NCBI GenBank assembly: GCA_041392625.1 | Contig: JAWKLR010000003.1 | Span: forward strand, 229,208-293,207 | Direction: 5' to 3' | DNA length: 64,000 nt | DNA from: M3007 sp041392625 | GTDB taxonomy: Bacteria; Bacteroidota; Bacteroidia; Chitinophagales; Saprospiraceae | Shown here: positions 54,181 to 63,938 of the stretch, in pieces | How positions within the stretch are numbered: position 1 is the stretch's first letter | Layout of the letters: each line of letters opens with the position of its first letter | Made by a program: the position numbers and the translations under genes | The notes under the pieces: model-generated | The model's input: the letters and a program-made list of their open reading frames with translations, nothing else | The model's database searches: none | What the model was told of the DNA's origin: nothing

Positions 54181-56070
54181 TTATTCGCCGGCGAGGTCGA
54201 TCATGATAGAAAGTTCATTCACCAGGGCGTCGTCGCTACCTGCGAAGCCAACGCTTTGGAATTTGATTTTTCCATCTTTACCGATCACATATTTTGTTGG
54301 AATGCCACGTACTCCGTAGGATCCGACAACTGCATTTTCATTGTCCATCAACACGTTGAAAGAATAGCCTTTGTCGTCGATGAATTTTTTAGCGTTGGCA
54401 AGTTTTGCATCGGCATCACCGCGCTCCCAGGTATCAACAAACAGGAAGGCAACGTCTGTGTTTGACTTGAATTTGTCCACTGTTTTCTGCATGCCCGGGA
54501 AGGAAGCCTTGCATGGTCCACACCAGGTTGCCCAGAAGTCTACCACGACAACTTTGCCTTTCAGGCTTTCGAGGCTCACGGTTTCACCGTTCATGTTTTT
54601 CAGGCTAAAAGTCGGAGCGTCATCGTCCATCATTTTGCCTTTCAGTTCAGTGCGCATGTGTGCAAGGGCATCTGCTTCCAGTTCGGCAAGGCGGGCGTCA
54701 ACCTGTGCTTCGCTGTGGTTTTTGCCGTATGCTGTACGGAAACTGGTTTTCATTGCTGAAGTAGCCTCACCGCTCACGATGAATTTTTCGAGGGTTGGCA
54801 GCAATGCTGCATCGTTGTTTGCCTCCAGGTAGGTCACATACCGTTCGTTGATTTCCGGGTTTCCTTCCTCGGTCATTTCAACGGCTTTAGCCTGGATTTT
54901 TTGAGCAGACTTATCGTCCCCATTTTGGTGCAAAACGAAAGCGTAGGTATCTGCATAAGAACCGTAGTTGTATTGGCGCATGCGCTTCCAGGATTCCTGC
55001 GTCATGGTGCCAGGCTTTTCGCTGGATGGGCTTTCAAACTCCGATTTGGAAAGTTCGTATGCCTGTTTTCCCCACTCAGTTGCTTTATCCATTTTCTCCC
55101 CTTTTTCCGCAGAGTTCCAGGCAAGGTTGTTGAACAAAGAAGCGCGCTGGGAAGGAGGCAGGAGACGGGCCAGGTTATCAAAGTGGAACCAATCTTCCAT
55201 ATCTGCATATCCTTCAGCGAGGTCCATCCACATGTAGTAAATGGCATTGTTGTCGGCTTCGTTTTGAGGAGGGAAGTCAGACTTCAGTTTTGCAATCATC
55301 TCCTCCTTTTTGATCAACTCGGTTTCAGCGGAGATGTCTTTTCTGCGGTCTGCATATACCTGCTTGCCCTTAGGGAAGTCCTTGCGCATTTTATCGCGCA
55401 GGGCTGCTGCTTTTTCTTCATTGCCCAGGCGCTGCCAGGTGTTGGTGATGTCGTACATGTTGGCTTCTGAGAGCCCTTTGTCGGTCTCAATTTTTTCAAG
55501 GAAAGCCGAAATTTCTGCTTTACCTGCCTCATCGCGCTTTACAGATTGAAGTGTGTTGAGGTAAGAGCCCAGGTACTTACGGTACAAGCCCTGCTCAAGC
55601 GCAAAACCGGATTCCATCAGGTCCAGTGCAACCGAACCACTGCGGTTCAGGTTGAGCGTGCTGCCGTAGTCGCGATAGAGCAAAGCACATGCAACTTTGC
55701 TTTCCGGGATGGTGCTACCAGAAGCATCGTGCATGAGGACGAAGTTGCCTTCGCCTTTATTGTTTTCCATCTTTTCACCAGACTTCAGCGCATAGGAATA
55801 TGCCAGTACGTCTTTGTCACCTTCGATGGTGGCAGTATAGCCGTTTGCCGTTTTTTTCAAAACCGGCTCCAAAATTTGTGGGTTTTCGTAACTGTAGGCT
55901 ACGACAAGAAGTTGTACATCTTCAGCACTCAACAACTTGCTGGAACCGTTCTCAAAGGTAATGTTGATGTCCTGTCCGGCTTGTGGCAAGCTGGGCTGGA
56001 TGGTTACCTGAGCACTCAGTGTACCCGCGATAAAGCATATCAAAAATAAAAGAATGCTTGTTTTTTTCAT
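54181..56070 (-). CDS. TlpA-like thioredoxin-domain protein with large N-terminal region
   Basis: 629 residues. Signal peptide MKKTSILLFLICFIAGTLSA (cleavage near residue 20). The N-terminal beta domain (residues 25-110: ITFENGSSKLLSAEDVQLLV) and a long helical middle (150-460, TPR-like; WKRMRQYNYGSYADTYAFVL) precede the TlpA/thioredoxin domain. That domain reads FSLKNMNGETVSLESLKGKV, VVDFWATWCGPCKASFPGMQ with the CGPC pair at about residue 517, YGVRGIPTKYVI (cis-Pro). It is a periplasmic disulfide reductase or peroxidase-like protein of the kind common in Bacteroidota. The active site is intact. It has its own terminator; the upstream 117 bases hold no clear -7 box. Confidence 0.88.
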   Translation of the reverse strand: MKKTSILLFLICFIAGTLSAQVTIQPSLPQAGQDINITFENGSSKLLSAEDVQLLVVAYSYENPQILEPVLKKTANGYTATIEGDKDVLAYSYALKSGEKMENNKGEGNFVLMHDASGSTIPESKVACALLYRDYGSTLNLNRSGSVALDLMESGFALEQGLYRKYLGSYLNTLQSVKRDEAGKAEISAFLEKIETDKGLSEANMYDITNTWQRLGNEEKAAALRDKMRKDFPKGKQVYADRRKDISAETELIKKEEMIAKLKSDFPPQNEADNNAIYYMWMDLAEGYADMEDWFHFDNLARLLPPSQRASLFNNLAWNSAEKGEKMDKATEWGKQAYELSKSEFESPSSEKPGTMTQESWKRMRQYNYGSYADTYAFVLHQNGDDKSAQKIQAKAVEMTEEGNPEINERYVTYLEANNDAALLPTLEKFIVSGEATSAMKTSFRTAYGKNHSEAQVDARLAELEADALAHMRTELKGKMMDDDAPTFSLKNMNGETVSLESLKGKVVVVDFWATWCGPCKASFPGMQKTVDKFKSNTDVAFLFVDTWERGDADAKLANAKKFIDDKGYSFNVLMDNENAVVGSYGVRGIPTKYVIGKDGKIKFQSVGFAGSDDALVNELSIMIDLAGE

Positions 56071-56186
56071 CGGAATAGTTTTTAAAGCAATAAGTAAAGT
56101 TTCAACAGTATGATCTGGAAAGGGAGCATTTCGCTGTTTATTCCAGGGAATAATTATGTTTTCCTAAAAATAAGGATAAAATTACG

Positions 56187-57248
56187 TTAAAATTTTGGAC
56201 AAACCACACGAACGCGGCGTTCGCCCGGATGGACGTAGGTCAACGACAGTTCAACCGCACCCCTTGAATTGTTTGCCTGAGCCAGGCTTGACACCGTGAC
56301 ATCGTAACTGATACCCAGCATCCAACGGTTCAGTTCAAGCATGGCCACAAAGGTAAGGGCATCCATCTGCATTCCGGAGTCCAATTTGTTTCCCATACGA
56401 GCCCAGGCACCTGCGCGCAGGGCCAGTTCGTTGAAGTCGTTGTTGGAGTACCGGAGGTTAAGTCCGAAATCTGCTTCCAAAGACGGACCTTGTTTCATTA
56501 CGATGGCTCCTGGAACTAAACTGAGTTCGTGGTTCAATGGAAACTGACCGCCAACGTGTGCACTCCACCGACTGTACAGGGTTTCCTGTCCATCCTGAAT
56601 CAGGGAAATGCCGGGTGAGTTCAGGTGGTGCATAGCGCCTCCGAGGTAGAAGAAGCCGTCGTTTGCAAGCAAGGCATACCAAAGCAAACCAGCATTGAAA
56701 TCCGCATACAGATCGGAACTGGAATTGCTCATGTCCTCCCCGCTTGATGCATTGAGATCTGGCCGTTCTGAACCGGGGTCAAACTGGCGACTGAACCAGA
56801 GTCGACTCCAGTCCAGCGAGTTTTGTCCAAAACCCAATTGCGCCCCAACAGAAAGGTAGTGATCTGCTTGTCGGCGCCCACCGGCAATTTGCTTCAGAAA
56901 TGCACCGCCCAGGTGAAATTTGTTTTGCTGATACCGGGCCGTTCCCACTTCGTCGTGCATGGCACCAATTCCAAATGCCGCGTAGTCATCCGGAGAAACA
57001 TTGAACCGGGCATCGGCTGCAATGGAGTAGGTACGGAAAGGCTCAGAGCCAAGAATGCTGCTCCACTGATCGCGATAATTTCCGGTAACACGCCATCGGC
57101 CGTTGAACACACCGGTCATCGCCGGATTTAGGTTCCAGGGCGAGGCATAATACTGGGAAAAGCGCGGGTCTTGTGCCTGGGTGTCCACACAGGTGAGCAG
57201 CAAAAACAAGATGCAGGCTGGCAGGGTAAGTTTGTTCATCATAGACAT
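56187..57248 (-). CDS. PorP/SprF-family T9SS outer-membrane protein
   Basis: 353 residues. Signal peptide LPACILFLLLTCVDTQAQ. The family opening DPRFSQYYASPWNLNPAMTG is present at residues 27-46, then a beta-barrel with alternating aromatics (AHVGGQFPLNHELSLVPGAI, NNDFNELALRAGAWARMGNK, NRWMLGISYDVTVSSL) and an unusual CPKF end. PorP/SprF proteins work with T9SS substrates that carry a type B C-terminal domain and anchor them at the surface. The gene lies 28 bases downstream of such a substrate (57277-62517), as sprF follows sprB, so the pair is likely functional together. Confidence 0.92.
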   Translation of the reverse strand: MSMMNKLTLPACILFLLLTCVDTQAQDPRFSQYYASPWNLNPAMTGVFNGRWRVTGNYRDQWSSILGSEPFRTYSIAADARFNVSPDDYAAFGIGAMHDEVGTARYQQNKFHLGGAFLKQIAGGRRQADHYLSVGAQLGFGQNSLDWSRLWFSRQFDPGSERPDLNASSGEDMSNSSSDLYADFNAGLLWYALLANDGFFYLGGAMHHLNSPGISLIQDGQETLYSRWSAHVGGQFPLNHELSLVPGAIVMKQGPSLEADFGLNLRYSNNDFNELALRAGAWARMGNKLDSGMQMDALTFVAMLELNRWMLGISYDVTVSSLAQANNSRGAVELSLTYVHPGERRVRVVCPKF

Positions 57249-57276
57249 GAATTAATCCTTTTGGGTTTTCAAATGG

Positions 57277-60200
57277 TTATCGAATGAGTGTCGTATTTCC
57301 ATGTAGTCGATCCTCAAAGCCGTCTTTGTAGCGTACTTCCAGATACCATACATATACACCCGGGTCGCAATCTTTTCCACGGAATTGTCCGTTCCATCCC
57401 CGGGATTCATCGTTTGGTACCACATCAAAATCTTCGTAAACCAGTTCTCCCCATCGGTCGTACACCCGGAATACATCGATCGTTTCAATGGTTCTGCTTA
57501 CACCATAAACAACGAGCAAATCGTTGATCAAATCGCTGTTGGGTGTGAACCCGGTAGGCACATACACCTCGCGGGGTTTGAGCACATCAACCAGGATGGT
57601 CGCTTCCGCTTCACAGCCGTTTGCATCGGTGATTTGAATGGTGTACCGGTTGTTAAGATTCGGTGTAACCAGCAAAGCGCTGCATTCGGGGTCGTCACAA
57701 AGCATGGAATCCAGAATATTGCTGGTCCAAATATACTCAATTGGTGCAAATCCATTGCTTACTTCTGCTTCAAGCAAAAGGGATTCACCCAGATAGATGG
57801 TGGTGTCGGGAGCCAGTTCCACGCTCAATGGTGGCGGAGCAGTTATGCTTAGGTCCACAGATCCGGTACAGCCTTCTCCATCGACCACATAAACGGTATA
57901 GTTGCCTGTGGCTAGCGAAGTGAAAAATCCTGCATTTTGGAACTGAGTGCTATCCAGTGAAAAACGGTAACTGGGTACGCCGCCGACAACCTCCACCTGG
58001 ATAACACCATTATTGGCGTTGAAACAGGCTACATTAATGGCTGTTCCCTGAACAATCAAGGAGTCGGGTTCGTCAATTAGTACCGTCTGGTCCAGGGTAC
58101 AGCCTTTTCCATCGGTGATTGTAAACTGGTAGGAGCCGGCAGGTAAATCCTGGATGCTGGCGCCACTGGTTCCTGTGCTCCAACTGATCTGATACCCCGG
58201 TGTACCCCCGGAAGCAATGACATCAATTTGGGCATCGGAATAGCCGTAACAACGCAGGTCTTTAATATCAACATCAACTGCCAGTGCAGCGGGTTCTTCA
58301 ATTGTAAAGGCTTGTTCTCCCTGACAACCATCCAGATCGGTCAGGGTAACCGAGTACATCCCGGCGGCCAGGTCAGTTGCCAGCGGATCGGTATCTCCGT
58401 TACTCCATTCAAACCCGGCAATGGTTTGTCCGCCCGGTACATTGCCCAGGGTTGCCGAACCGTTGGCTCCACCGTTGCAATCGACTGAATCCAGTACAAG
58501 CGTGAAGTCAAGCGGGGGCGGTTGGAACAGGAAGAAGGTATCGATTCCAGAACAACCAAAGTTATCGGTCACGGTGACGTAATATTCCATATCACCTGCG
58601 AGCCCGGAAACAAATATATTATCCGGACTGCCGGGAACGCTCCATTCAAAATGATAATTGGCCGGGTCGCCCATGCCGCCGCCACCCTGAATGAGGTTTA
58701 CAGCCGCTTGCCCGTCTGCAACCCCAAAGCAACTAGGTATATCGGTAAGTACATTGGTCACAATGGCATCAAAGGAAGACAATTCAAAAATACCGGTTGC
58801 GGTACAGCCTTTTGAGTCCGAAGCGGTGACGGTATAAATGCCAGCCCCCAAGTTTGAAGCAAGGTCCTGCATTTGTCCATTGCTCCACAGGTAATCAAAT
58901 GGCGCACCATTTCCTCCCTGTGCATTTACCTGCAGACTGCCATTGCTTTGGCCAAAACAACTTGGACTTAAATTTAGCTGGCTTACACTCACTGCAGTTG
59001 CCGGTTGATTGATTGCAATCGGCAAATCATTCAGCATACAGCCATTAGCATCGCTTACATCCAGTAAGTAGTTGCCGGCAGCCAGATTTTGGATTGGATT
59101 TCCGCTGGCTCCATTATCCAGAGTAAACGTATAAGGAAGGGTGCCTCCGCTTATGCTTGCGGTGATGGAGCCTGTGCTCTCACCAAAGCAATCTACATCC
59201 ATACCAGCTAAATCATCCACGTTGAGCGGCAAGGGCTCCAATACTTGTACCAGGGTTACTGATTGACACATCTGTGCATCCGTGATGGTGACAGAGTGGA
59301 AACCGGCATCCAGGCCAGTCGGGTCTGGTGTTGTGTCCCCATTATCCCACAGGTATTGATACGGGGAAGTTCCCCCACTAACTGTAATATGTGCTCCACC
59401 ATCGGCTCCTCCGGAACAGGAAACAGAGTCCTGCGTAGATGAAAACGAAAGTGCAGCGGGTTCGTTTATTTCAACGGAGTCAACCAGGGTGCATCCATTT
59501 GCATCGGTAATCATCAGGGAGTAACAGCCTGCAATCAAATTGGTGGCGGTTGCTGTATTTTGAACAGTTCCACCAGCGCAAGGTGCCCACTGATAATTTA
59601 TGGTTCCGGTACCTCCATTTCCCTGGCCGACTGCAATCCCACTGTTTTCCCCATTACACAACGCATCGGTACCGGAGACTGCAAGTGTTAATTGCGGAGG
59701 GTTCATCAAGGTAAAGGATACTGTATCCCGGCATCCGACAGAATCCACCAGAATTATTTGATGTGCACCGGCATTGAAAACGGAATTAAAAGTCCCGTTG
59801 GTTTGTGGTCCGGAAACCAGTGCCGTAAAAAACTGAATCGGTCCGGTATTTCCTGTAGCATTTACAACGGCAGATCCAGAGGAATCGCCAAAACACAATG
59901 GATCCTGGCTGTTGACAAATACACCTGCAAGCGTACATTCAAAATAAGTGGTGTTGAGCGAGGTTATATCCGGAGGGCAATTTGCATTTCCTACAGCCTG
60001 CACCTCAATGTTGGCCTGGTCGCCTGAAACCAATCCGGTAATAGTATGGCTTTGCATGCCATTGGATGGAATCCAGCCCGTTCCGTTTATGTTAACGATG
60101 TAACTGATTGCTCCCGGAACAGGATCCCAGGTCCAGGTAATTTCCCCACCGCTCATATTGCTCACAATCAGATTGGATGGAGCGGGGTATACATCAATCG

Positions 60201-62517
60201 GAAATACCGTAACAGTATCTTTATGAATGCAGTTATAACTATCAACTGCCGTTAAAAAATAGGTCGTCGTATCTGTAGGGAAAGCAGCCGGATCCGGACA
60301 GTTGTTGCAACTCAGACTGCCTGCGTTGCTCCACAGGTAGTTGATGTTGTTTTCCGAGTTGAAGGTGATGCTCCACCAGTTTACTTTACCCAATTGATTG
60401 ACACCAAATCCGTCTGAAACAACCAGACTCCAGTCGCCATCGACTTGTGCTCCGTTGAGTGAAGTCCAGTTCCCCTCCGGACTAAAATCTCCATTGAATG
60501 GAGCCGCTGAGCCTACGATGGGCGTTGAAGCGGTGGGTTTGAAACAGGTGATTTGATAATTGTCGCCACTACCACCATTTCCGGTAGACAATTCCAGAGT
60601 TTGGTTGTTGGGTGAGCGCAGGAAAATGTTCAGATCGGAATCAAAGTCCGTTTCTATATCGATGCAAATGGATTCAATTTGTGTAGTTGCATCACTTATG
60701 TTGCTGTATCCCAGACTGTTAACAGAAATGGGGGAGACAAACGGGTTGCTGTGCGGGTGATTCCCATTTCCAAACTCATAATCCGGGAATGCCTCAAATT
60801 GAACCGGCAATGAGGTGGCACCCAGAAAAGTTGCGTCGAGGAAAGCAGAATCGCCATCGCAAATCAGCGCATCGGCCAGTGGGGTATATGTTTCTACGCA
60901 GGAATAGCAATCCGGGTGGGTATAAGGCAGAATAGAAATGTTGATCAGCGTATCCCAGGTGCATCCAAATTCATCCTCAACGGTGAATACATAGCCAGCC
61001 GTTCCGGCATTGGTTGGAGCGGCTGCAATGCTGTCGGGGTCCTGATAAAAAATGGAGGGGTGGTTGTCCCAGCCCCAATTTACAAAGCCCGGGGTAAAGG
61101 TTTCCAGAGAAGGGTAGAGGCTTGGGTCAAAATCAATGCCCCAGGAAAAAATATAGCCGTTGTCAATTGGCCATAAGTCGGTTACCGTGATGGTCCACTC
61201 ACCGTTAAGCGGGCAACCGAGCAGGTCCGACATGGGATCAAATGTAGAGTAGTCTCCTGGAGGCAAGGTGCCATTTCCTCCGAGGATGGTATTTGCATAT
61301 TGAATCCAGGTTGGGTTGGGTGCATTGTTGGTCCAGCAGTAATCATAACCGGTTCCGGGAATGGGGTTGAGCCCATCGTTATCGATGGGAATACCAAGAA
61401 ATACCTGCCCCCCGGTTTGTCCGGCAAAATTGTGCAGCACAATGTTCTGGCCACTTGGGCAGGTCAAACTAATTTCAACATCCCGCATCCAGGAGTGCTC
61501 CATGTTTACGCAAATGGAAAGGAGATCGTCGATATCGGTCAGCACTTGACCCGGCGAAAACTCGGTAAAATAGATGCTGGTCGAGTAGGGGATTCCCGTG
61601 CCATCGGGTACCGCCAGGGAGTCGGAGCGCGAGCCCCCGCTTGCAAAGGCACCGGTATTTGGGGTGACCAGCAGATTTTCATTTAATAAGGTATCCACCG
61701 ATGCGCTCAACTGGATGGTGTCTCCGGCACAAATGTTTTGGGTAAACGCGGTGCCTATTCCAAAATTCGGGCGCGGTGCTACCCGAATCCGCTGGTTGAT
61801 GAGGTTGGTGTTGCGGCATCCGCTGTCATCCGTCAAAAACAACTGTACATAGTAGCCTCCGGGCTCATCAAAGCGGTGTGAAACGCTGGGGCCATAGGCA
61901 ATATCGCCATCACCGAAACTCCACTCAAACGTAGTTGTGGAATCCGATTGGTGGTAGGCAAAATCATTCTGCGGATAAATGCCTTGTCCGGTAAAAAAGA
62001 TCCGCTCTCCGGGGCACACATCAATCCAACCGGTATCCAGCGGAACAGAGACCGGATCGGTTGAAACCAATTCGGCAAGTACTTGCTGACAAGACGGAAC
62101 GCAGGAAATAATCCCGGCCCAACCCGTTGCCGTTCCCGATGCATCCGAGATGAATTCAACCGTAAGGCAGCCACTGGGATTAACTGCCGTAGCCTGTATG
62201 GTAATTGGCTGCCCGGGGGCGTAATCGGCCGCACAAGAGAGCAAAGGTGCCAGTACATCGGTACCATCGTAAAAACACAAGGCATCGCCTGCAGCCAGGT
62301 CGATTCCCGAAAAATCAATCCGAATATGTGTTCCGTTGGAGCCGTCGGAGCAAATGGTAGTTGCAAAATTCTGGTTGTCACCGTAATTGCCATTTCCACC
62401 TCCCGGATCAAAAAAAGATCCGTTGCAATCTGTGATGGGAGTACCATCCATAACGTATACCTGTCCAGCCAATTGAAACGCGCCAGACAGGAAGAAAAGT
62501 AAAAGTAGCTTCCTCAT
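57277..62517 (-). CDS. SprB-like multidomain surface protein with T9SS type B sorting domain
   Basis: 1746 residues. Order: signal peptide (LLLLFFLSGAFQLAGQ), CUB-like domain (about 20-130; TTICSDGSNGTHIRIDFSGI), PKD domain (about 175-240; TFEWSFGDGDIAYGPSVSHR), a first P/homo-B-type domain (around residue 355; SLTCPSGQNIVLHNF), a second (around 640; IFLRSPNNQTLELSTGNGGS), fibronectin III-like domain (around 800; GEITWTWDPVPGAISYIV), about nine SprB-type repeats (870-1560; C-x-G...G-x-I...GGT-x-PY-x-x-x-W-x-NG...G-x-Y-x-x-x-V-x-D-x-x-GC), a linking domain and the type B signal (1655-1746; VYVPTGFTPNSDLINDLL, YDRWGELVYE, TTLIR). SprB repeats occur in gliding adhesins. Expected on the cell surface, paired with the downstream PorP/SprF protein. 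Confidence 0.92.
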   Translation of the reverse strand: MRKLLLLFFLSGAFQLAGQVYVMDGTPITDCNGSFFDPGGGNGNYGDNQNFATTICSDGSNGTHIRIDFSGIDLAAGDALCFYDGTDVLAPLLSCAADYAPGQPITIQATAVNPSGCLTVEFISDASGTATGWAGIISCVPSCQQVLAELVSTDPVSVPLDTGWIDVCPGERIFFTGQGIYPQNDFAYHQSDSTTTFEWSFGDGDIAYGPSVSHRFDEPGGYYVQLFLTDDSGCRNTNLINQRIRVAPRPNFGIGTAFTQNICAGDTIQLSASVDTLLNENLLVTPNTGAFASGGSRSDSLAVPDGTGIPYSTSIYFTEFSPGQVLTDIDDLLSICVNMEHSWMRDVEISLTCPSGQNIVLHNFAGQTGGQVFLGIPIDNDGLNPIPGTGYDYCWTNNAPNPTWIQYANTILGGNGTLPPGDYSTFDPMSDLLGCPLNGEWTITVTDLWPIDNGYIFSWGIDFDPSLYPSLETFTPGFVNWGWDNHPSIFYQDPDSIAAAPTNAGTAGYVFTVEDEFGCTWDTLINISILPYTHPDCYSCVETYTPLADALICDGDSAFLDATFLGATSLPVQFEAFPDYEFGNGNHPHSNPFVSPISVNSLGYSNISDATTQIESICIDIETDFDSDLNIFLRSPNNQTLELSTGNGGSGDNYQITCFKPTASTPIVGSAAPFNGDFSPEGNWTSLNGAQVDGDWSLVVSDGFGVNQLGKVNWWSITFNSENNINYLWSNAGSLSCNNCPDPAAFPTDTTTYFLTAVDSYNCIHKDTVTVFPIDVYPAPSNLIVSNMSGGEITWTWDPVPGAISYIVNINGTGWIPSNGMQSHTITGLVSGDQANIEVQAVGNANCPPDITSLNTTYFECTLAGVFVNSQDPLCFGDSSGSAVVNATGNTGPIQFFTALVSGPQTNGTFNSVFNAGAHQIILVDSVGCRDTVSFTLMNPPQLTLAVSGTDALCNGENSGIAVGQGNGGTGTINYQWAPCAGGTVQNTATATNLIAGCYSLMITDANGCTLVDSVEINEPAALSFSSTQDSVSCSGGADGGAHITVSGGTSPYQYLWDNGDTTPDPTGLDAGFHSVTITDAQMCQSVTLVQVLEPLPLNVDDLAGMDVDCFGESTGSITASISGGTLPYTFTLDNGASGNPIQNLAAGNYLLDVSDANGCMLNDLPIAINQPATAVSVSQLNLSPSCFGQSNGSLQVNAQGGNGAPFDYLWSNGQMQDLASNLGAGIYTVTASDSKGCTATGIFELSSFDAIVTNVLTDIPSCFGVADGQAAVNLIQGGGGMGDPANYHFEWSVPGSPDNIFVSGLAGDMEYYVTVTDNFGCSGIDTFFLFQPPPLDFTLVLDSVDCNGGANGSATLGNVPGGQTIAGFEWSNGDTDPLATDLAAGMYSVTLTDLDGCQGEQAFTIEEPAALAVDVDIKDLRCYGYSDAQIDVIASGGTPGYQISWSTGTSGASIQDLPAGSYQFTITDGKGCTLDQTVLIDEPDSLIVQGTAINVACFNANNGVIQVEVVGGVPSYRFSLDSTQFQNAGFFTSLATGNYTVYVVDGEGCTGSVDLSITAPPPLSVELAPDTTIYLGESLLLEAEVSNGFAPIEYIWTSNILDSMLCDDPECSALLVTPNLNNRYTIQITDANGCEAEATILVDVLKPREVYVPTGFTPNSDLINDLLVVYGVSRTIETIDVFRVYDRWGELVYEDFDVVPNDESRGWNGQFRGKDCDPGVYVWYLEVRYKDGFEDRLHGNTTLIR

Positions 62518-62534
62518 GTAGAATGTTTGTACTG

Positions 62535-62542
62535 CAAATAAA
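62535..62542 (-). promoter_or_regulatory. Possible -7 box of the SprB-like gene (TTTATTTG, minus strand)
   Basis: One mismatch to TAnnTTTG, 17 bases before the ATG at 62517, followed by GCAG. Confidence 0.35.
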
Positions 62543-62596
62543 CTGAATTATATGGAATTGATTCTGCGATATCAGTTTTTTGCAAACGAATAGCCC

Positions 62597-62691
62597 AAAA
62601 TTAGTGGTCAGTAGTAAGTAGTAAGTGGTCAGTAGGTATTTTGCATTTCGAACAACTTACAACATATCACTTACTACTTACCACTAATTTT
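62597..62691. repeat. Inverted repeat AAAATTAGTGGT / ACCACTAATTTT with AGTAAGTAG cores
   Basis: AAAATTAGTGGT (62597-62608) pairs with ACCACTAATTTT (62680-62691). Inside, AGTAGTAAGTAGTAAGT and ACTTACTACTTA extend the pairing with offsets. The arms use the same GTGGTCAG and TAAGTAG words as the spacers at 24377, 48690, 54003 and 54073. It ends just before the folK promoter. Confidence 0.75.
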
Positions 62692-62693
62692 CA

Positions 62694-62701
62694 GATATTT
62701 G
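62694..62701 (+). promoter_or_regulatory. Possible -7 box of folK (GATATTTG)
   Basis: One mismatch to TAnnTTTG, 18 bases before the ATG at 62719, followed by TCGGC like the better boxes of this window. Confidence 0.4.
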
Positions 62702-62718
62702 TCGGCTAAAATGGAATC

Positions 62719-63231
62719 ATGAAACAGAGTTCAGCCAAGCGATATATGAATGTGTATCTGGGATTGGGAAGCAATATGGGCGACCGTGCTGCCAGTCTGA
62801 CGGAGGCATGCACGCTTATTTCCAAAAACATTGGAAAAATTGCGAAGTCAAGCCACATTTACGAGACCCAGCCTTACGGAAATGAAAACCAGGATTGGTT
62901 TTACAATCAGGTGATCATGATCAACACCACCATGAAACCCAGGGAGGTGTTGGAGGCCATTGGCCGTATTGAGCGGGAAATGGGACGGGTGCGCACGGAA
63001 AAATGGGGTCCGCGACCCATTGATATCGACATCTTGCTGTATGCCGATTATGTGGTGGCCGACAAAGGCCTGGAAATTCCACACCCGGAACTGCACAAGC
63101 GGAGTTTTGTGTTGATTCCACTCATGGAAATTGCACCGGATCTGCTGCATCCGCGATTGGAACAACCGATTGATTTGCTGTATGCAAATTGCCAGGATTT
63201 GTCGGAAGTAATCATGCTGGATGGCGACTAA
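62719..63231 (+). CDS. folK: 2-amino-4-hydroxy-6-hydroxymethyldihydropteridine pyrophosphokinase
   Basis: 170 residues. HPPK motifs: VYLGLGSNMGDRAASLTEA at the N-terminus, SSHIYETQPYGNENQDWFYN, EREMGRVRTEKWGPRPIDID (the R-x-x-x-W-GPR-x-IDIDIL signature) and IPHPELHKRSFVLIPLMEI. It transfers pyrophosphate from ATP to the pterin in folate synthesis, in the cytoplasm. Met 10 (62746) is an equally good start; 62719 is kept because the promoter allows it. The next gene begins 13 bases later, so the two form an operon. Confidence 0.94.
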   Translation: MKQSSAKRYMNVYLGLGSNMGDRAASLTEACTLISKNIGKIAKSSHIYETQPYGNENQDWFYNQVIMINTTMKPREVLEAIGRIEREMGRVRTEKWGPRPIDIDILLYADYVVADKGLEIPHPELHKRSFVLIPLMEIAPDLLHPRLEQPIDLLYANCQDLSEVIMLDGD

Positions 63232-63244
63232 AACGGATTTCTAA

Positions 63245-63901
63245 ATGACGTTTCCATACGATTTCATTGCCATTGAAGGGAATATTGGTGCCGGGAAAAC
63301 CACATTGTGCAAACTCCTGGCCGAACGGTATTCCTGTGCGCTGGTATTGGAACAGTTTACCGACAATCCGTTTTTACCTTATTTCTACGAACACCCCGAG
63401 CGCTATGGTTTTCCGGTCGAATTGTTTTTCATGACCGAGCGCCACAAGCAATTGCAGGAGCATTTTGCCGAGCCCAATCTCTTTGAGGCGTTTACAGTAT
63501 CGGACTATTATTTTGTCAAAACCCTCCTTTTTGCAAAAAACAACCTGAACGAAGAAGAATTCCGACTGTTCCAGCGCCTCTTTGGGATTCTCAATGCCAG
63601 CTTTCCCAATCCTGGTTTATTGGTCTACCTCCACCGCCCGATCCCGGTGCTGATGAACCAGATTAATAAGCGGGGGCGCAAAATGGAGCAATACATCACT
63701 CCCGAATATTTGACCGAAATTCAGAAAGCCTATTTCTCATTTTTCAAAGACGAAAAACACACCCCGGTAGTTGTGCTCGAACTGGATGAAGCCAATTTCC
63801 TGGAGGATGAATCCATACTGGAGCAAATCATCCAGGTCCTTTCTCAGGATTATGAGTTAGGGGTGCATTATGTTTCGATTGGGGGGGAGCAGGGCTTCTA
63901 A
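63245..63901 (+). CDS. Deoxynucleoside kinase (dGK/dCK/dAK family)
   Basis: 218 residues. P-loop EGNIGAGKTT (residues 11-20), the conserved Glu in VLEQFTDNPFLPYFY, FFMTERHKQLQEHF (ER motif before the catalytic region), and the lid RGRKMEQYITPEYLTEIQKA. These enzymes phosphorylate deoxyribonucleosides for salvage. Substrate choice (dG, dA or dC) cannot be read from the sequence. The folK-kinase pair is a frequent arrangement in Bacteroidota. A further gene begins 37 bases downstream. Confidence 0.92.
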   Translation: MTFPYDFIAIEGNIGAGKTTLCKLLAERYSCALVLEQFTDNPFLPYFYEHPERYGFPVELFFMTERHKQLQEHFAEPNLFEAFTVSDYYFVKTLLFAKNNLNEEEFRLFQRLFGILNASFPNPGLLVYLHRPIPVLMNQINKRGRKMEQYITPEYLTEIQKAYFSFFKDEKHTPVVVLELDEANFLEDESILEQIIQVLSQDYELGVHYVSIGGEQGF

Positions 63902-63938
63902 ATACACTCAAAGTTTTTAACCTCATAAAAAACTAAAA

